From a virus, in IMG/VR virus record IMGVR_UViG_3300046751_000386, positions 1 to 57,960 of that record: 57,960 bases of DNA. One strand, given 5' to 3'. The position numbers and the translations under genes are program-made. Under the pieces are notes generated by a model. That model made no database searches. It saw only the letters and a list, made by a program, of their open reading frames with translations, and was not told the DNA's origin. This document shows, in pieces, positions 1 through 8,049 of the stretch (positions within the stretch are counted from its first letter, which is position 1; each line of letters opens with the position of its first letter).

Positions 1-127
1 GCGGCGCGTGAAATGCTCGAACGCCGTGAAGTGGAAATAGCCCGCTTGCGTGAAGAGATGGAAGCACTTCGAACCGTTAACCAAGAAAATGCTTTGATGC
101 TGGACGATATACGCTTGCCCCTTTTTA
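1..127. repeat. Left copy of 127-bp direct terminal repeat
   Basis: These bases are identical to 57834-57960. An overlap of exactly 127 bases is a common maximum assembly k-mer, so this is most simply the overlap of a circular assembly rather than a biological terminal repeat. The codon frame of the gene at the right end continues without a break into this copy. Confidence 0.95.
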
Positions 128-372
128 AACTTTTGAAAGACCAACTCGGCGCAATGGTCTCGGGCGAAATTGCCGAGCAATTGAAATCACAAGAAAAGGC
201 TTTTGATATTCAGGATCATATGGACGAGATACGCGAAGATATCACTTACAATTTCGACATCAGTTCTTTTCAATCCGAGATCGAAGAGATTGTAACCGAG
301 CGCGACATGACCGACGAGGTGACCGAAATCGTTGAAGATGTTTTGAGAGGCGCGAAAATCACACTGGGTTAA
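1..372 (+). CDS. Coiled-coil protein, 3' part of a gene spanning the contig join
   Basis: Read across the join, the gene starts at ATG 57789 after GGAGAAC, runs 15 codons to 57833 and continues here from base 1, giving 138 aa. It is Glu/Arg-rich. A heptad-like helix fills about residues 16-50, followed by a very acidic C-terminal half with many Asp/Glu pairs. There is no signal peptide or membrane segment. I recognise no family; a small oligomeric DNA mimic or scaffold-type protein would fit the acidity, but that is a guess. It ends just before a strong terminator. Confidence 0.8.
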   Translation, partial: AAREMLERREVEIARLREEMEALRTVNQENALMLDDIRLPLFKLLKDQLGAMVSGEIAEQLKSQEKAFDIQDHMDEIREDITYNFDISSFQSEIEEIVTERDMTDEVTEIVEDVLRGAKITLG

Positions 373-399
373 AAAACCCGCTCAACTTTGCCCAACTTT

Positions 400-424
400 G
401 CCCGCCATAGCGCGGGCTTTTTTT
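400..424 (+). terminator. Intrinsic terminator
   Basis: A GCCCGC / GCGGGC stem with a 6-nt loop is followed directly by seven T residues. It closes the gene that crosses the contig join. Confidence 0.85.
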
Positions 425-428
425 ATGT

Positions 429-458
429 TTGACAGATCAGTAAGAGATATCCCATACT
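429..458 (+). promoter_or_regulatory. Sigma70-type promoter
   Basis: TTGACA at 429-434, an 18-nt spacer and CATACT at 453-458. Transcription would begin near 465, at the base of the leader hairpin of the gene at 507. Confidence 0.6.
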
Positions 459-467
459 GCAGGAGCG

Positions 468-484
468 GCGGGCATCCTGCCCGC
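468..484 (+). promoter_or_regulatory. 5' leader hairpin (family member a)
   Basis: GCGGGCA pairs with TGCCCGC around a 3-nt loop, near the predicted 5' end of the transcript. GGAGAAC follows at 493 and the ATG at 507. Similar GC-rich leaders lie at 1210, 56534 and 57742. Confidence 0.6.
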
Positions 485-506
485 TTGCTATAGGAGAACC
501 GACACA

Positions 507-818
507 ATGAAACGCTATCAAATAGAAGCCTCGACATTCGAGCTAGACGGGACCGAGAGCCACACAGTGCTTTACACCTCGAACGGCATAAGCACCGCCC
601 GTGCTTACCTCGAAGGATTTACAACCGCCAGCGATTGGAAAGATTACGACCTTGTCAATCTATTGGATACAGCGCACCCCAGCGACAGCGACTTGCACTT
701 GATCGATAGCAAGATGCACCCCGCCATCGACAATTGCGCGACAAGCCAGAGCCTTTCTGATTTTACCGAAGTGTGGGCCGACGTAGGACAGCACGCCTTT
801 TTCCGGTGTAAGCTATGA
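507..818 (+). CDS. Small hypothetical protein (103 aa)
   Basis: The ATG lies 7 nt after GGAGAAC, and the gene has its own promoter and leader hairpin. The soluble protein has no recognised motif; it begins MKRYQIEAS, with alternating strands like a small alpha/beta fold, and has two Cys near the C-terminus. The stop overlaps the next start as ATGA, so the two genes are probably translationally coupled. Function unknown. Confidence 0.8.
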   Translation: MKRYQIEASTFELDGTESHTVLYTSNGISTARAYLEGFTTASDWKDYDLVNLLDTAHPSDSDLHLIDSKMHPAIDNCATSQSLSDFTEVWADVGQHAFFRCKL

Positions 819-988
819 GAGGCGGCGTAGGTATCTGTTTAAATGGTTTGAGTACCAAACCCCCCGCAGACCCCCAAAAGAGCCGAGCCGAGCGCAGAGC
901 AGCCGACAGCAACCGCAAACATTCAAAAGGTGGAAAGGTTAACTTTAACCGCTGGACTACCAAACATGGCAGACGAGCCGGAAAGTGA
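815..988 (+). CDS. Small basic hypothetical protein (57 aa)
   Basis: The ATG overlaps the upstream stop as ATGA and the ORF fills the gap to the next gene. The product is strongly basic (many Arg/Lys, few acidic residues) with a central PQKSRAERRAADSNRKHSK segment and a C-terminus NRWTTKHGRRAGK. This would suit nucleic acid binding. No family recognised. The coupling and perfect gap filling are the main reasons to accept it. Confidence 0.65.
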   Translation: MRGGVGICLNGLSTKPPADPQKSRAERRAADSNRKHSKGGKVNFNRWTTKHGRRAGK

Positions 989-992
989 AACT

Positions 993-1184
993 ATGATAGA
1001 TATGACAACCGCCCAGCGCGACACATTGGAACGCAAATGGTCAGAGCTGGACGAGACCACCCGCCCGACGCTTGAACGCTTTCTTGAGAGCGTGAAAGAC
1101 ACGTTCTATTGCGACGACGCCGTGACCGTGTACTGGGCTAACATGTGGCTTTGCATAGAGCGTGACGGATACTGTCACACTTGA
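993..1184 (+). CDS. Small acidic hypothetical protein (63 aa)
   Basis: I chose ATG 993 because GGAAAG sits 8 nt upstream and it starts 4 nt after the preceding stop. GTG 930 and ATG 966 are longer in-frame alternatives that would overlap the coupled gene 815-988. The product has a helical, Glu/Asp-rich N-terminal half (TTAQRDTLERKWSELDETT) and a Trp/Cys-containing C-terminus. No family recognised. The stop codon TGA lies inside a TTGACT box. Confidence 0.65.
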   Translation: MIDMTTAQRDTLERKWSELDETTRPTLERFLESVKDTFYCDDAVTVYWANMWLCIERDGYCHT

Positions 1185-1232
1185 CTAAATCATATAGATC
1201 AGGCAAAACAGGGGCGGGGCAATCCCGCCCCT
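1181..1232 (+). promoter_or_regulatory. TTGACT box and 5' leader hairpin (family member b)
   Basis: TTGACT at 1181-1186 overlaps the upstream stop codon and is followed 6 nt later by TATAGA, as in several other boxes of this genome. No good -10 stands at 17 nt, so promoter activity is uncertain. AGGGGCGGG (1210-1218) pairs with CCCGCCCCT (1224-1232) around the loop GCAAT. Confidence 0.45.
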
Positions 1233-1254
1233 TATCTATTGGAGAACCGAAACA

Positions 1255-1476
1255 ATGATTAAAGTACTTTACCAGAGCATCGACAATCACGACGGCTGGA
1301 CCGTTGAGTATGATACTGAAGCCTCGGCTTTTGCCGGTATACGTCACCAGCTTGGCAACGTCGGAGAACCGTCGAGCCATTACGCTTGCGCCGACGATGG
1401 AGTGTGCACCGCCACCGTTATCAATTCTACATTGCGGGAACTGCACGAGGCCGCATCTGTTTTGGGTATTCGTTAA
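1255..1476 (+). CDS. Small hypothetical protein (73 aa)
   Basis: The ATG lies 7 nt after ATTGGAGAAC, the site exactly complementary to the loop of the candidate small RNA at 50042-50051. The acidic soluble protein has two Cys in CADDGVC. It looks like a small one-domain protein with a C-terminal helix (STLRELHEAASVLG). No family recognised. A terminator follows. Confidence 0.75.
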   Translation: MIKVLYQSIDNHDGWTVEYDTEASAFAGIRHQLGNVGEPSSHYACADDGVCTATVINSTLRELHEAASVLGIR

Positions 1477-1505
1477 TACCCAGCACCACCGCACCGACGC
1501 TCAGA

Positions 1506-1533
1506 GGCCCGCCCAGTGCGGGCCTTTTCTTTT
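1506..1533 (+). terminator. Intrinsic terminator
   Basis: GGCCCGC and GCGGGCC form a stem around CCAGT, followed by TTTTCTTTT. It ends the small-gene block that begins upstream of the contig join. Confidence 0.85.
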
Positions 1534-1686
1534 AGTGACACATGCGACCCCCGCACCCCGCCCCTTGGCTTAAACCTACCGGACCGAGATCCGAGGCCCA
1601 AGGTTTGATGTTCGATCTCGTCGATCTCGTGCCCAGATACCCAGTGATCGACAACGAGGTGGACGAGAGAGCCGTTAATCTGGTCC

Positions 1687-1732
1687 GATCCGCCCCGATC
1701 CGCCCCGATCCGCCCCGATCCGCCCCGATCCG
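1687..1732. repeat. 10-bp tandem repeat, four and a half copies
   Basis: GATCCGCCCC is repeated four times without change and is followed by a partial GATCCG. The unit is close to one helical turn, so each copy would face the same side of the DNA, as origin iterons or binding-site arrays do. Confidence 0.9.
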
Positions 1733-2049
1733 ACGCCAACTGGCGGAAAATATCGGAGCGCAGCCGCGCAGTTAAATCCACCGGATCGACGTTCGAGCGT
1801 CAATTAACTGTAACAGCTGCAGCAGCTGGCGCACCAATCGCCACGGCTGCTGGCACCGGACAACCGCAGCACGATCACGAAACCCGGACCAGGCTAGACA
1901 ATATCGCATGTTATCAATGCCCCAAAGACCGTTTAACGCGACCTAGGGTCCCCCAGATATCGGGTCAATCCGCCTAGGTTAAACCCAAATCGACCGGAAT
2001 CCGCCGACCGCGCACCCCGTGCCGACCTGCGGGGGCTTGGGCCATGTTT

Positions 2050-2088
2050 TTGACAAATAGTTGCCATAAAAATGATATGGGGTATAAC
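2050..2088 (+). promoter_or_regulatory. Promoter region of the terminase-head operon
   Basis: Two overlapping readings are possible: TTGACA (2050) with TGATAT 17 nt later, or TTGCCA (2061) with TATAAC 16 nt later (2083-2088). It is the only promoter-like sequence between the non-coding region and the long structural operon. Confidence 0.55.
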
Positions 2089-2134
2089 TATGTAATAAGA
2101 CTATAACCTTTGTACAACTTTAAGGAGAAAGCTC

Positions 2135-2353
2135 GTGGGTATTATTAAAGAAATGCAACTAGAAGCTGCGGACATAGAGTCTATTAAACAAGACCGCGAA
2201 GAGGAAGCGCGGTTCGCGGCTATGGATCACCGGACCGCGGACGAAAAACGCTGGGACGAGGAGGGTCCTTCTGATTCAGAGATAGAGGATATGGAGGTTG
2301 AGCGTTTAATTAATCTACAGGAAGAAAGGTCATTAGGGGTCCCCGATCTGTGA
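2135..2353 (+). CDS. Small acidic protein upstream of terminase (72 aa)
   Basis: The start is GTG after AAGGAGAAA. The protein is very rich in Glu/Asp and helical throughout, without membrane segments. Its stop overlaps the GTG start of the large terminase (GTGA), so the two are coupled. Position suggests an accessory of packaging, but the recognisable small terminase is at 53788. Function unknown. Confidence 0.75.
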   Translation: MGIIKEMQLEAADIESIKQDREEEARFAAMDHRTADEKRWDEEGPSDSEIEDMEVERLINLQEERSLGVPDL

Positions 2354-3801
2354 CTATTGCACTACAAGAAAAGGCTCTGAAACTTCAACTTAGGCTTGCA
2401 CAAATAGAGAAGCAGGAGTCTCAGCGTAACAATTTTTTACCGTTTGTGAGGGGTATGTGGCCTGACTTTATTGCTGGTCGTCATCACCGTATTATTGCTG
2501 AGAAGTTGGAGCGTGTTGCGAGTGGCGAGTTAAAGCGTTTAATTATCAACATGGCTCCGCGGCACACGAAGTCTGAGTTTGCGTCATTTTTGTTTCCTGC
2601 GTGGATGATGGGCAAGAATCCTAGTATGAAGATCATTCAGGCGACTCACACGACGGAGTTGGCGGTAAACTTTGGTCGTAAGACTAAGAATCTTTTGGAC
2701 ACGGACGAGTATAAGGGTGTGTTTCCTCACGTTAAGTTAGCGGCGGATTCGAAGGCTTCTGGTCGGTGGGACACGAGTGCTGGTGGGATGTATTATGCTG
2801 TTGGTGTTGGTTCTAACTTAGCGGGTCGTGGTGGTGATTTAATTATTATTGACGATCCACATTCTGAGCAGACGGCTATGAGTACGAATGGTTTTAACGA
2901 TGCTTGGGATTGGTACACTGGGGGCCCTCGGCAGCGGCTTCAGCCCGGAGGTTCTATAGTTTTGGTACAGACTCGGTGGTCTGAGAAGGACATGACGGGT
3001 CAGTTGTTACGGGGTATGGCTAAGGACCCTTTGGCGGATCAGTGGGAGGTTGTAGAGTTACCTGCTATTTTTGAGGACGGTACGTCTTGTTGGCCTGAGT
3101 ATTGGAGTATTGAGGATTTAACCGCGGTTAAGGCGTCTATTCCTCCTATGAAGTGGAATGCTCAGTACCAGCAGAATCCTACTGGTGAGGAGAACGCGAT
3201 TGTTCCTCGGGAGTGGTGGCAGCGTTGGGAGAGTGAGCGGGTCCCTAACTTGCAGTATGTGATACAGAGTTATGATACTGCGTTTAGCAAGCGGGAGAGT
3301 GCTGACTACAGTGCTATTACGACGTGGGGTGTATTTTATCCTGAAGAGGCTGGGGGTCCTCCGGCGTTAATATTGTTGGATAGTAAGAAGGGTCGTTGGG
3401 ATTTTCCTGAATTAAAGCGGATTGCTTTTGACGAGTACCAGTTTTGGGACCCTGACACTGTAATTGTGGAAGCGAAGGCGAGTGGTATGCCTTTAACTCA
3501 GGAGATGCGGCAGGTTGGGATTCCGGTTGTAAATTTTACGCCGAGTAGGGGTAATGACAAGGTTACGCGGTTGCACAGTGTTAGTCCTTTATTTGAGGCT
3601 GGTATGGTGTATGCTCCTGACAAGACTTGGGCGGACGAGTTAATTGAGGAGATGGCTGCGTTTCCCAACGGTGAGTTTGATGATTTAGTTGACAGTGCTA
3701 CACAGGCTTTGATGAGGTATCGTCAGGGCAATTTTGTGCAGTTGCCAACAGATGATTGGCAAGATGAAGAAACATCTGCTAGGGTACACGCATATTATTG
3801 A
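2350..3801 (+). CDS. terL: Terminase large subunit
   Basis: This is the packaging motor ATPase and headful or end-cutting nuclease, acting at the portal vertex. The N-terminal ATPase has a Walker A-like APRHTKS (residues 69-75), a Walker B LIIIDDP (164-170) and a coupling region around QTRW (207-210). The C-terminal RNase H-like nuclease has candidate acids D309 (SYDTAF), E374 (VIVEAK) and D445/D448 (DDLVDSA). At 483 aa it is of normal length and looks intact. It starts with GTG overlapping the upstream stop. Codons here favour G/T on the coding strand (CAG, GAG, TTG, GGT) more than in the replication genes. Confidence 0.95.
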   Translation: MTIALQEKALKLQLRLAQIEKQESQRNNFLPFVRGMWPDFIAGRHHRIIAEKLERVASGELKRLIINMAPRHTKSEFASFLFPAWMMGKNPSMKIIQATHTTELAVNFGRKTKNLLDTDEYKGVFPHVKLAADSKASGRWDTSAGGMYYAVGVGSNLAGRGGDLIIIDDPHSEQTAMSTNGFNDAWDWYTGGPRQRLQPGGSIVLVQTRWSEKDMTGQLLRGMAKDPLADQWEVVELPAIFEDGTSCWPEYWSIEDLTAVKASIPPMKWNAQYQQNPTGEENAIVPREWWQRWESERVPNLQYVIQSYDTAFSKRESADYSAITTWGVFYPEEAGGPPALILLDSKKGRWDFPELKRIAFDEYQFWDPDTVIVEAKASGMPLTQEMRQVGIPVVNFTPSRGNDKVTRLHSVSPLFEAGMVYAPDKTWADELIEEMAAFPNGEFDDLVDSATQALMRYRQGNFVQLPTDDWQDEETSARVHAYY

Positions 3802-3812
3802 CGGAGACGGCT

Positions 3813-6221
3813 ATGGCTATTGGCGGATTGATGGATACGAACGTACCAAGTCAGCTTGACGAGGACGATTTACGCGCTGAGTTGGAGATAGAGATACCTG
3901 ATTCTGGTGCGGACCCTATGTTGTATGCGGTAGATTCTGACGTGGAGATAGAGATTTCTACGGAGGATGACGGCGGGGTTACGGTAGATTTTGATCCTGA
4001 AGACATGCGCGGTGAGGGCGGAGATTTTTACGCTAACTTGGCGGAGGAGATGCCGGACCGCGAACTTAGTCGCATTGGCAGTGACTTAGCGGGTGAGTTT
4101 GATGCTAACAAGGCTGGTCGTCAGGATTGGGAGGATGCGTATACGGATGGTTTGGAGTTGTTGGGATTTAATTACGAGGAGCGCACTCAGCCGTTTCGTG
4201 GTTCCAGTGGTGTAACGCATCCGTTGTTGGCGGAAGCTGCTACGCAGTTTCAGGCTCAGGCGTTTAATGAGTTATTGCCTGCGGGTGGTCCTGTACGGAC
4301 GCAGGTTATGGGTGAGGAGACACATGCCAAGGCGGATCAGGCCAAGCGGGTTCGTCAGTTTATGAATTACTACATTACGAATGTCATGGAGGATTACACT
4401 CCTGACATGGATCAGATGTTGTTTTATTTACCGCTTGCTGGCAGCACGTTTAAGAAGACTTATTATGATGAGGTCATGGACCGCGCTGTAAGTAAGTTTG
4501 TTCCTGCACAGAATTTGGTTGTTCCGTATGATACTTCTGATTTGGATACGTGTCCGAATATAAGTCAGCTTATACGGATGGATTTAAATGATTTGCGTAA
4601 AAAGCAGCTTGCGGGGGTTTATTTAGATATAGACGTAATACCTGCGCAGGGTGATGTTACGGATGTTGATTCTGAGATAAACCGGATTGACGGCATTGAG
4701 CCTTCGCAGATTGATTACGACTGCACTTTGTTGGAGTGTCACGTTGATTTGGATTTAGAGGGTTATGAGGATTTAGACGAGGGTGGTGAGCCTACGGGCG
4801 TTAAGGTTCCTTACATTGTTACTATATCTCAGGACAACGGTCAGGTTTTGTCTATTCGGCGTAATTACCGTGAGGACGATCCGGCTAAAAAGAAAATTGC
4901 ATATTTCACGCACTTTAAGTTTTTACCGGGATTTGGGTTCTACGGCTTGGGCTTGATCCATACTATTGGTGGATTATCGCGGACCGCGACCAGTGCTTTG
5001 AGGCAGTTGATTGATGCTGGTACTTTGTCGAATTTACCTGCGGGGTTCAAGGCCCGCGGACTTCGGATACGGGACGACGATGATCCATTACAACCGGGGG
5101 AGTTTAGGGACGTAGATGCTCCGGGTGGTGCTATACGTGACAGTTTAATGCCTTTGCCTTTTAAGGGTCCTGACCGGACGTTGTTTGAGTTATTGGGTTT
5201 TGTTGTACAGGCTGGACAGCGGTTCGCGACCATTACTGATATGAAGGTTGGTGACGGTAATCAGAACGCGGCGGTTGGCACGACGATAGCGATGTTGGAG
5301 CAGGGTTCGCGAGTCATGAGTGCTGTTCACAAGCGTTTACATTATTCGATGCGTCAGGAGTTTAAAATTTTGGCGCGTGTAATGTCGGAGAGTTTACCGC
5401 AGGAGTATCCGTATTCTGTTGCTGGTGACGAGTCGAGCATTATGGCGTCTGATTTCGATGATCGTGTTGATGTAATTCCTGTCAGTAATCCGAATGTATT
5501 TAGTCAGGCGCAGCGGATTGCGTTGTCTCAGACTAAGATGCAGTTAGCGGCGCAGGCTCCTGAGATGCACAACATGCACGAGGTTTATCGTGATATGTAT
5601 GAATCGTTGGGCGTTACGGACGTTGATAGGATAATGAAGGCGGTGCCGGACGACGAACCGCGGCCCTTGGACCCTGCTCAGGAGAACATAAACGCGTTGG
5701 ACATGATGGAGTTACGTGCGTTTGCGGGTCAGGACCATCAGTCTCATATTATGGCGCATTTAATTTTTGGTTCGACTCCGATGGTTGGACAGATGCCGCA
5801 GGTTGCGGTTGCTTTACAGAAGCATGTTTTAGAGCATGTTAAGATACAGGCTGAAGAGGCTGGTATGCAACAGATGCAGCAAGCGCAGGGCGGTGAAGAG
5901 GCTCAGATGGAGATGCAGTATCAAGCGGTTGTAGCTCAGTTGATTGCGCAGGGTATGCAGCAGGTTAAGCAGTTGTCTGGACAAATATCTGGTCAGGGCC
6001 CTGATCCTCTGGTAAAGCTTAAAGAGAAAGAGTTGGAGATTAAGGCGCAGTCGGAACAGGCGGACAATCAGATTGATCAGGCTAAGTTGCAGTTAGACGC
6101 GCAGAACCAACAGATGCGCAGCGAACAGTTCCAACAGCGGCTTGAGAGCCAAGAGAAGCAAACGGACAAGCGCATTCAGAGTGCAATGCAGCGTGAAATG
6201 ATGAAGCAGAGGAGTCAGTGA
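3813..6221 (+). CDS. Portal protein
   Basis: The portal is the dodecameric ring that docks the terminase and the tail connector. It follows terL directly and is 802 aa, the large size seen in P22-like podoviruses. Start ATG 3813 is preferred (GGAG 7 nt upstream) over TTG 3798. The N-terminus is acidic. A conserved-looking core includes QPFRGSSGVTHPLLAEAA and FQAQAFNELLPAGG. The last 170 residues are Gln/Met-rich and then a long charged coiled coil, like the barrel helix of P22 portal. The stop overlaps the next ATG (TGATG). Confidence 0.9.
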   Translation: MAIGGLMDTNVPSQLDEDDLRAELEIEIPDSGADPMLYAVDSDVEIEISTEDDGGVTVDFDPEDMRGEGGDFYANLAEEMPDRELSRIGSDLAGEFDANKAGRQDWEDAYTDGLELLGFNYEERTQPFRGSSGVTHPLLAEAATQFQAQAFNELLPAGGPVRTQVMGEETHAKADQAKRVRQFMNYYITNVMEDYTPDMDQMLFYLPLAGSTFKKTYYDEVMDRAVSKFVPAQNLVVPYDTSDLDTCPNISQLIRMDLNDLRKKQLAGVYLDIDVIPAQGDVTDVDSEINRIDGIEPSQIDYDCTLLECHVDLDLEGYEDLDEGGEPTGVKVPYIVTISQDNGQVLSIRRNYREDDPAKKKIAYFTHFKFLPGFGFYGLGLIHTIGGLSRTATSALRQLIDAGTLSNLPAGFKARGLRIRDDDDPLQPGEFRDVDAPGGAIRDSLMPLPFKGPDRTLFELLGFVVQAGQRFATITDMKVGDGNQNAAVGTTIAMLEQGSRVMSAVHKRLHYSMRQEFKILARVMSESLPQEYPYSVAGDESSIMASDFDDRVDVIPVSNPNVFSQAQRIALSQTKMQLAAQAPEMHNMHEVYRDMYESLGVTDVDRIMKAVPDDEPRPLDPAQENINALDMMELRAFAGQDHQSHIMAHLIFGSTPMVGQMPQVAVALQKHVLEHVKIQAEEAGMQQMQQAQGGEEAQMEMQYQAVVAQLIAQGMQQVKQLSGQISGQGPDPLVKLKEKELEIKAQSEQADNQIDQAKLQLDAQNQQMRSEQFQQRLESQEKQTDKRIQSAMQREMMKQRSQ

Positions 6222-6415
6222 TGGCTAAAGTAAAATTCCAAGGGGCCCCTGCGGGTCCAACTCCGAAGGCGGTTCCTTACGCTGACATTAAGGATCAGGG
6301 CCGTATTCCTTATGGCAAGAGTGCGCCGTTTAAGATACCTACGTCTACATCTATTAAGACGGCCCGTGGTATGGGCGCTGCGAAGCGCGGCGGCAAATAC
6401 ATTGCGTGTGTCTGA
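6221..6415 (+). CDS. Small basic protein (64 aa)
   Basis: ATG 6221 follows GGAG and overlaps the portal stop. The protein is Lys/Gly/Pro-rich (FQGAPAGPTPKAVPYADIKD, then TARGMGAAKRGGKYIACV) and probably unstructured. The Gly-rich basic C-terminus resembles the GG-containing tails of other virion genes here. Possibly a minor virion protein; function unknown. Confidence 0.7.
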   Translation: MAKVKFQGAPAGPTPKAVPYADIKDQGRIPYGKSAPFKIPTSTSIKTARGMGAAKRGGKYIACV

Positions 6416-6418
6416 CGG

Positions 6419-6652
6419 ATGCCCCCTGAGTTGCTATGGAGCGGCGGTTTAACGGCGGGTTTGGGCATTGTTGGTTGGTTGTTACGCACGTATGTGTGTG
6501 AGGTTCAGCGTATTCAGATACTTTTGAATCGCACTCGGGAAGAGATGGCGAAGGAGTATGTGACTAAATCTGACAACACGACGGACATGAATCGGGTTAT
6601 AACGCGTTTGGATGCGTTAGACGCTAAGATGGACCGCATGTTGGAGAGGTAG
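6419..6652 (+). CDS. Small membrane protein with coiled coil (77 aa)
   Basis: One hydrophobic segment spans about residues 5-27 and is followed by a charged helix to the C-terminus. It opens a run of five membrane or secreted genes ending in the endolysin, so a role in lysis (holin, antiholin or inner-membrane spanin) is plausible. No family recognised with confidence. Confidence 0.7.
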   Translation: MPPELLWSGGLTAGLGIVGWLLRTYVCEVQRIQILLNRTREEMAKEYVTKSDNTTDMNRVITRLDALDAKMDRMLER

Positions 6653-7132
6653 ATGATTGATCCTGTAACGGCTTTTGCCGCAGCTAACGCCGCGTTTAAG
6701 GGCGTGAAGATGTTGGTTGGTGCTGGTCGTGAGATGCAGGACGTAAGTAAGCAGCTTGGGCAGTGGTACTGTGCGGTTGCGGACATAACCAAGGCAGAGT
6801 CTCAGCGTAAGAATCCAACGTGGTTGGATAAGAAGACGCATGGAACCGATAACATAGAGCAGCAAGCTATGGATATCGTGATCCGCAAGAAGACTTTACT
6901 GGAAAAAGAGAAAGAAATTAAGTTCATGCTGGACTATAGGTTTGGCTTGGGCACTTACGACGAGATGTTGGGTATGCGGCGCAAGATACGCGCAGAACGG
7001 GAGGAAACGGTGTATCGTGCTATGGAAGCCAAGCGCCAGATACAGAATAACATGGCTATTGGTGCGTTAAGTCTTGGTATAATTGGCGTTTTAGGTGGTG
7101 GTATTTATTTAATAGTATTGGTTACTCAATGA
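6653..7132 (+). CDS. Membrane-anchored protein of the lysis block (159 aa)
   Basis: The N-terminus MIDPVTAFAAANAAFKGV is of a type common in marine phages (from memory). The middle is a charged, mainly helical cytoplasmic domain, and a single strong membrane segment ends the protein at about residues 133-157. It starts right after the preceding stop and overlaps the next start by 4 nt. It could be a lysis regulator; function unknown. Confidence 0.7.
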   Translation: MIDPVTAFAAANAAFKGVKMLVGAGREMQDVSKQLGQWYCAVADITKAESQRKNPTWLDKKTHGTDNIEQQAMDIVIRKKTLLEKEKEIKFMLDYRFGLGTYDEMLGMRRKIRAEREETVYRAMEAKRQIQNNMAIGALSLGIIGVLGGGIYLIVLVTQ

Positions 7133-7395
7133 TAAACGCGCTTATTTTGTCTGTAACTCTTGCGGGAGTGGCTAATCCGACGCATGTTCAGTGTCACTTA
7201 TGGAAACGACTTACAGCCGAAAACGGTCAAAAGATTTGTGTTTATAGGTTTACAGCGGGTTATGGAGGTTTGGGGTATCACTACCCTACGAAAAGTTTTT
7301 CCGAGTGTCCGAAGGTTTTTAGTTGTCTTTATGAGAAGAAGGACAAGCGACCTAGCTTGTCGGAAATATTAGATGGCCTGAAAGGAGGTTTCTAA
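7129..7395 (+). CDS. Predicted secreted Cys-containing protein (88 aa)
   Basis: The N-terminus MINALILSVTLAGVANPTH looks like a signal peptide. The mature part has four Cys (HVQCHLWK, QKICVYRF, FSECPKVFSCLYE), which would suit disulphides in the periplasm. Position between membrane proteins and the holin suggests an outer-membrane spanin-like or other periplasmic lysis factor, but no lipobox is obvious. Function unknown. Confidence 0.65.
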   Translation: MINALILSVTLAGVANPTHVQCHLWKRLTAENGQKICVYRFTAGYGGLGYHYPTKSFSECPKVFSCLYEKKDKRPSLSEILDGLKGGF

Positions 7396-7595
7396 TGACT
7401 ATGGAGAAGTTTTTGGCATGGAAGGTTATGCCTCGGCTTATGATGTTGGTAATGACGGTTATGTATATCAGGGTGATTGAGTGGTTTATGTCGTTACCGC
7501 AGGACGTTGTTAGTACGCAAGCTACTGCGCTTACTGCAACCGTAACGGGTGCTATGACGGGTGCCTTCGCCGTATGGTTAGGATCAGAAAAATGA
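7395..7595 (+). CDS. Two-TM protein, possible holin (66 aa)
   Basis: A strong AGGAGG lies 7 nt upstream of the ATG. Two hydrophobic segments (about residues 12-32 and 42-62) join through a short polar loop, and the N-terminus has one Lys-containing stretch. Size, topology and the neighbouring 3TM holin and endolysin fit a small class II holin or antiholin. The stop overlaps the next start (ATGA). Confidence 0.6.
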   Translation: MTMEKFLAWKVMPRLMMLVMTVMYIRVIEWFMSLPQDVVSTQATALTATVTGAMTGAFAVWLGSEK

Positions 7596-8047
7596 TGGCA
7601 TTATTAGGGAGTTTGCTGGGCTTTGGGAGTTCTTTTCTGCCCGAGGTACTTAGCTATTTTAAGGCTAACCAACAACAAAAGCATCGTATGGAGATGATGC
7701 AGCTTGAAACGCAGTTGGCGCAGAAGCGTTCTGAGATGAAACTGGTTGAGTTAGATAAGCAGGCGGATATCGCGGAAACGAAGGGGTTGTATGAGCATGA
7801 CCGATCTATCGATGCTGGCGGATTTATCAACGGTCTTCGGGGTAGTGTTCGTCCTGTCATTACTTATGCCTTTTTCGGACTGTTCGTAGCTACGAAAGTA
7901 GTTATCATGGTTAAAGTAGGGCAGTCGGGCGGCGATTGGACGGAAGCTGTTGAACTTATGTGGGACCCAGAAACAGCCGGACTTATGAGCGCAGTTTTAG
8001 CATTCTGGTTTGGAAATAGAGCAATCTCTAAATATGCGGGGAAGTAG
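7592..8047 (+). CDS. GTA-type 3TM holin
   Basis: Holins of this family (GTA_holin_3TM type) permeabilise the inner membrane to release the endolysin. The 151-aa protein has an N-terminal hydrophobic segment, a Gln/Lys-rich coiled coil (about 26-60), the family-like stretch GGFINGLRGSVRPVITYAFFG and a last hydrophobic segment ending WFGNRAISKY. Start ATG 7592 overlaps the upstream stop; AGGA is 7 nt upstream. The family is best known from alphaproteobacterial phages and gene transfer agents. Confidence 0.75.
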   Translation: MMALLGSLLGFGSSFLPEVLSYFKANQQQKHRMEMMQLETQLAQKRSEMKLVELDKQADIAETKGLYEHDRSIDAGGFINGLRGSVRPVITYAFFGLFVATKVVIMVKVGQSGGDWTEAVELMWDPETAGLMSAVLAFWFGNRAISKYAGK

Positions 8048-8049
8048 TT

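Larger units (their letters stand above)
1534..2134. other. 600-bp non-coding region before the terminase genes
   Basis: No ORF here has a credible ribosome binding site; a 77-codon frame at 1542-1775 runs through the tandem repeat and looks accidental. The stretch is C/G-rich in its left part, full of GATC-containing words, and includes a 10-bp tandem repeat and two CCTAGG words (about 1942 and 1971). It ends in an AT-rich promoter region. It is a candidate origin, pac/cos site or operator region. Confidence 0.5.

Noticed and set aside
1-127. True short terminal repeats as in T7-like phages
   Set aside because: Exactly 127 bases with a gene running through them fits an assembly overlap better; coverage data would be needed to claim physical ends.
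1542-1775. 77-codon forward ORF and a 102-codon reverse ORF across the tandem repeat
   Set aside because: No ribosome binding site; the frame stays open because the 10-bp repeat contains no stop in these frames. The codon content looks random.
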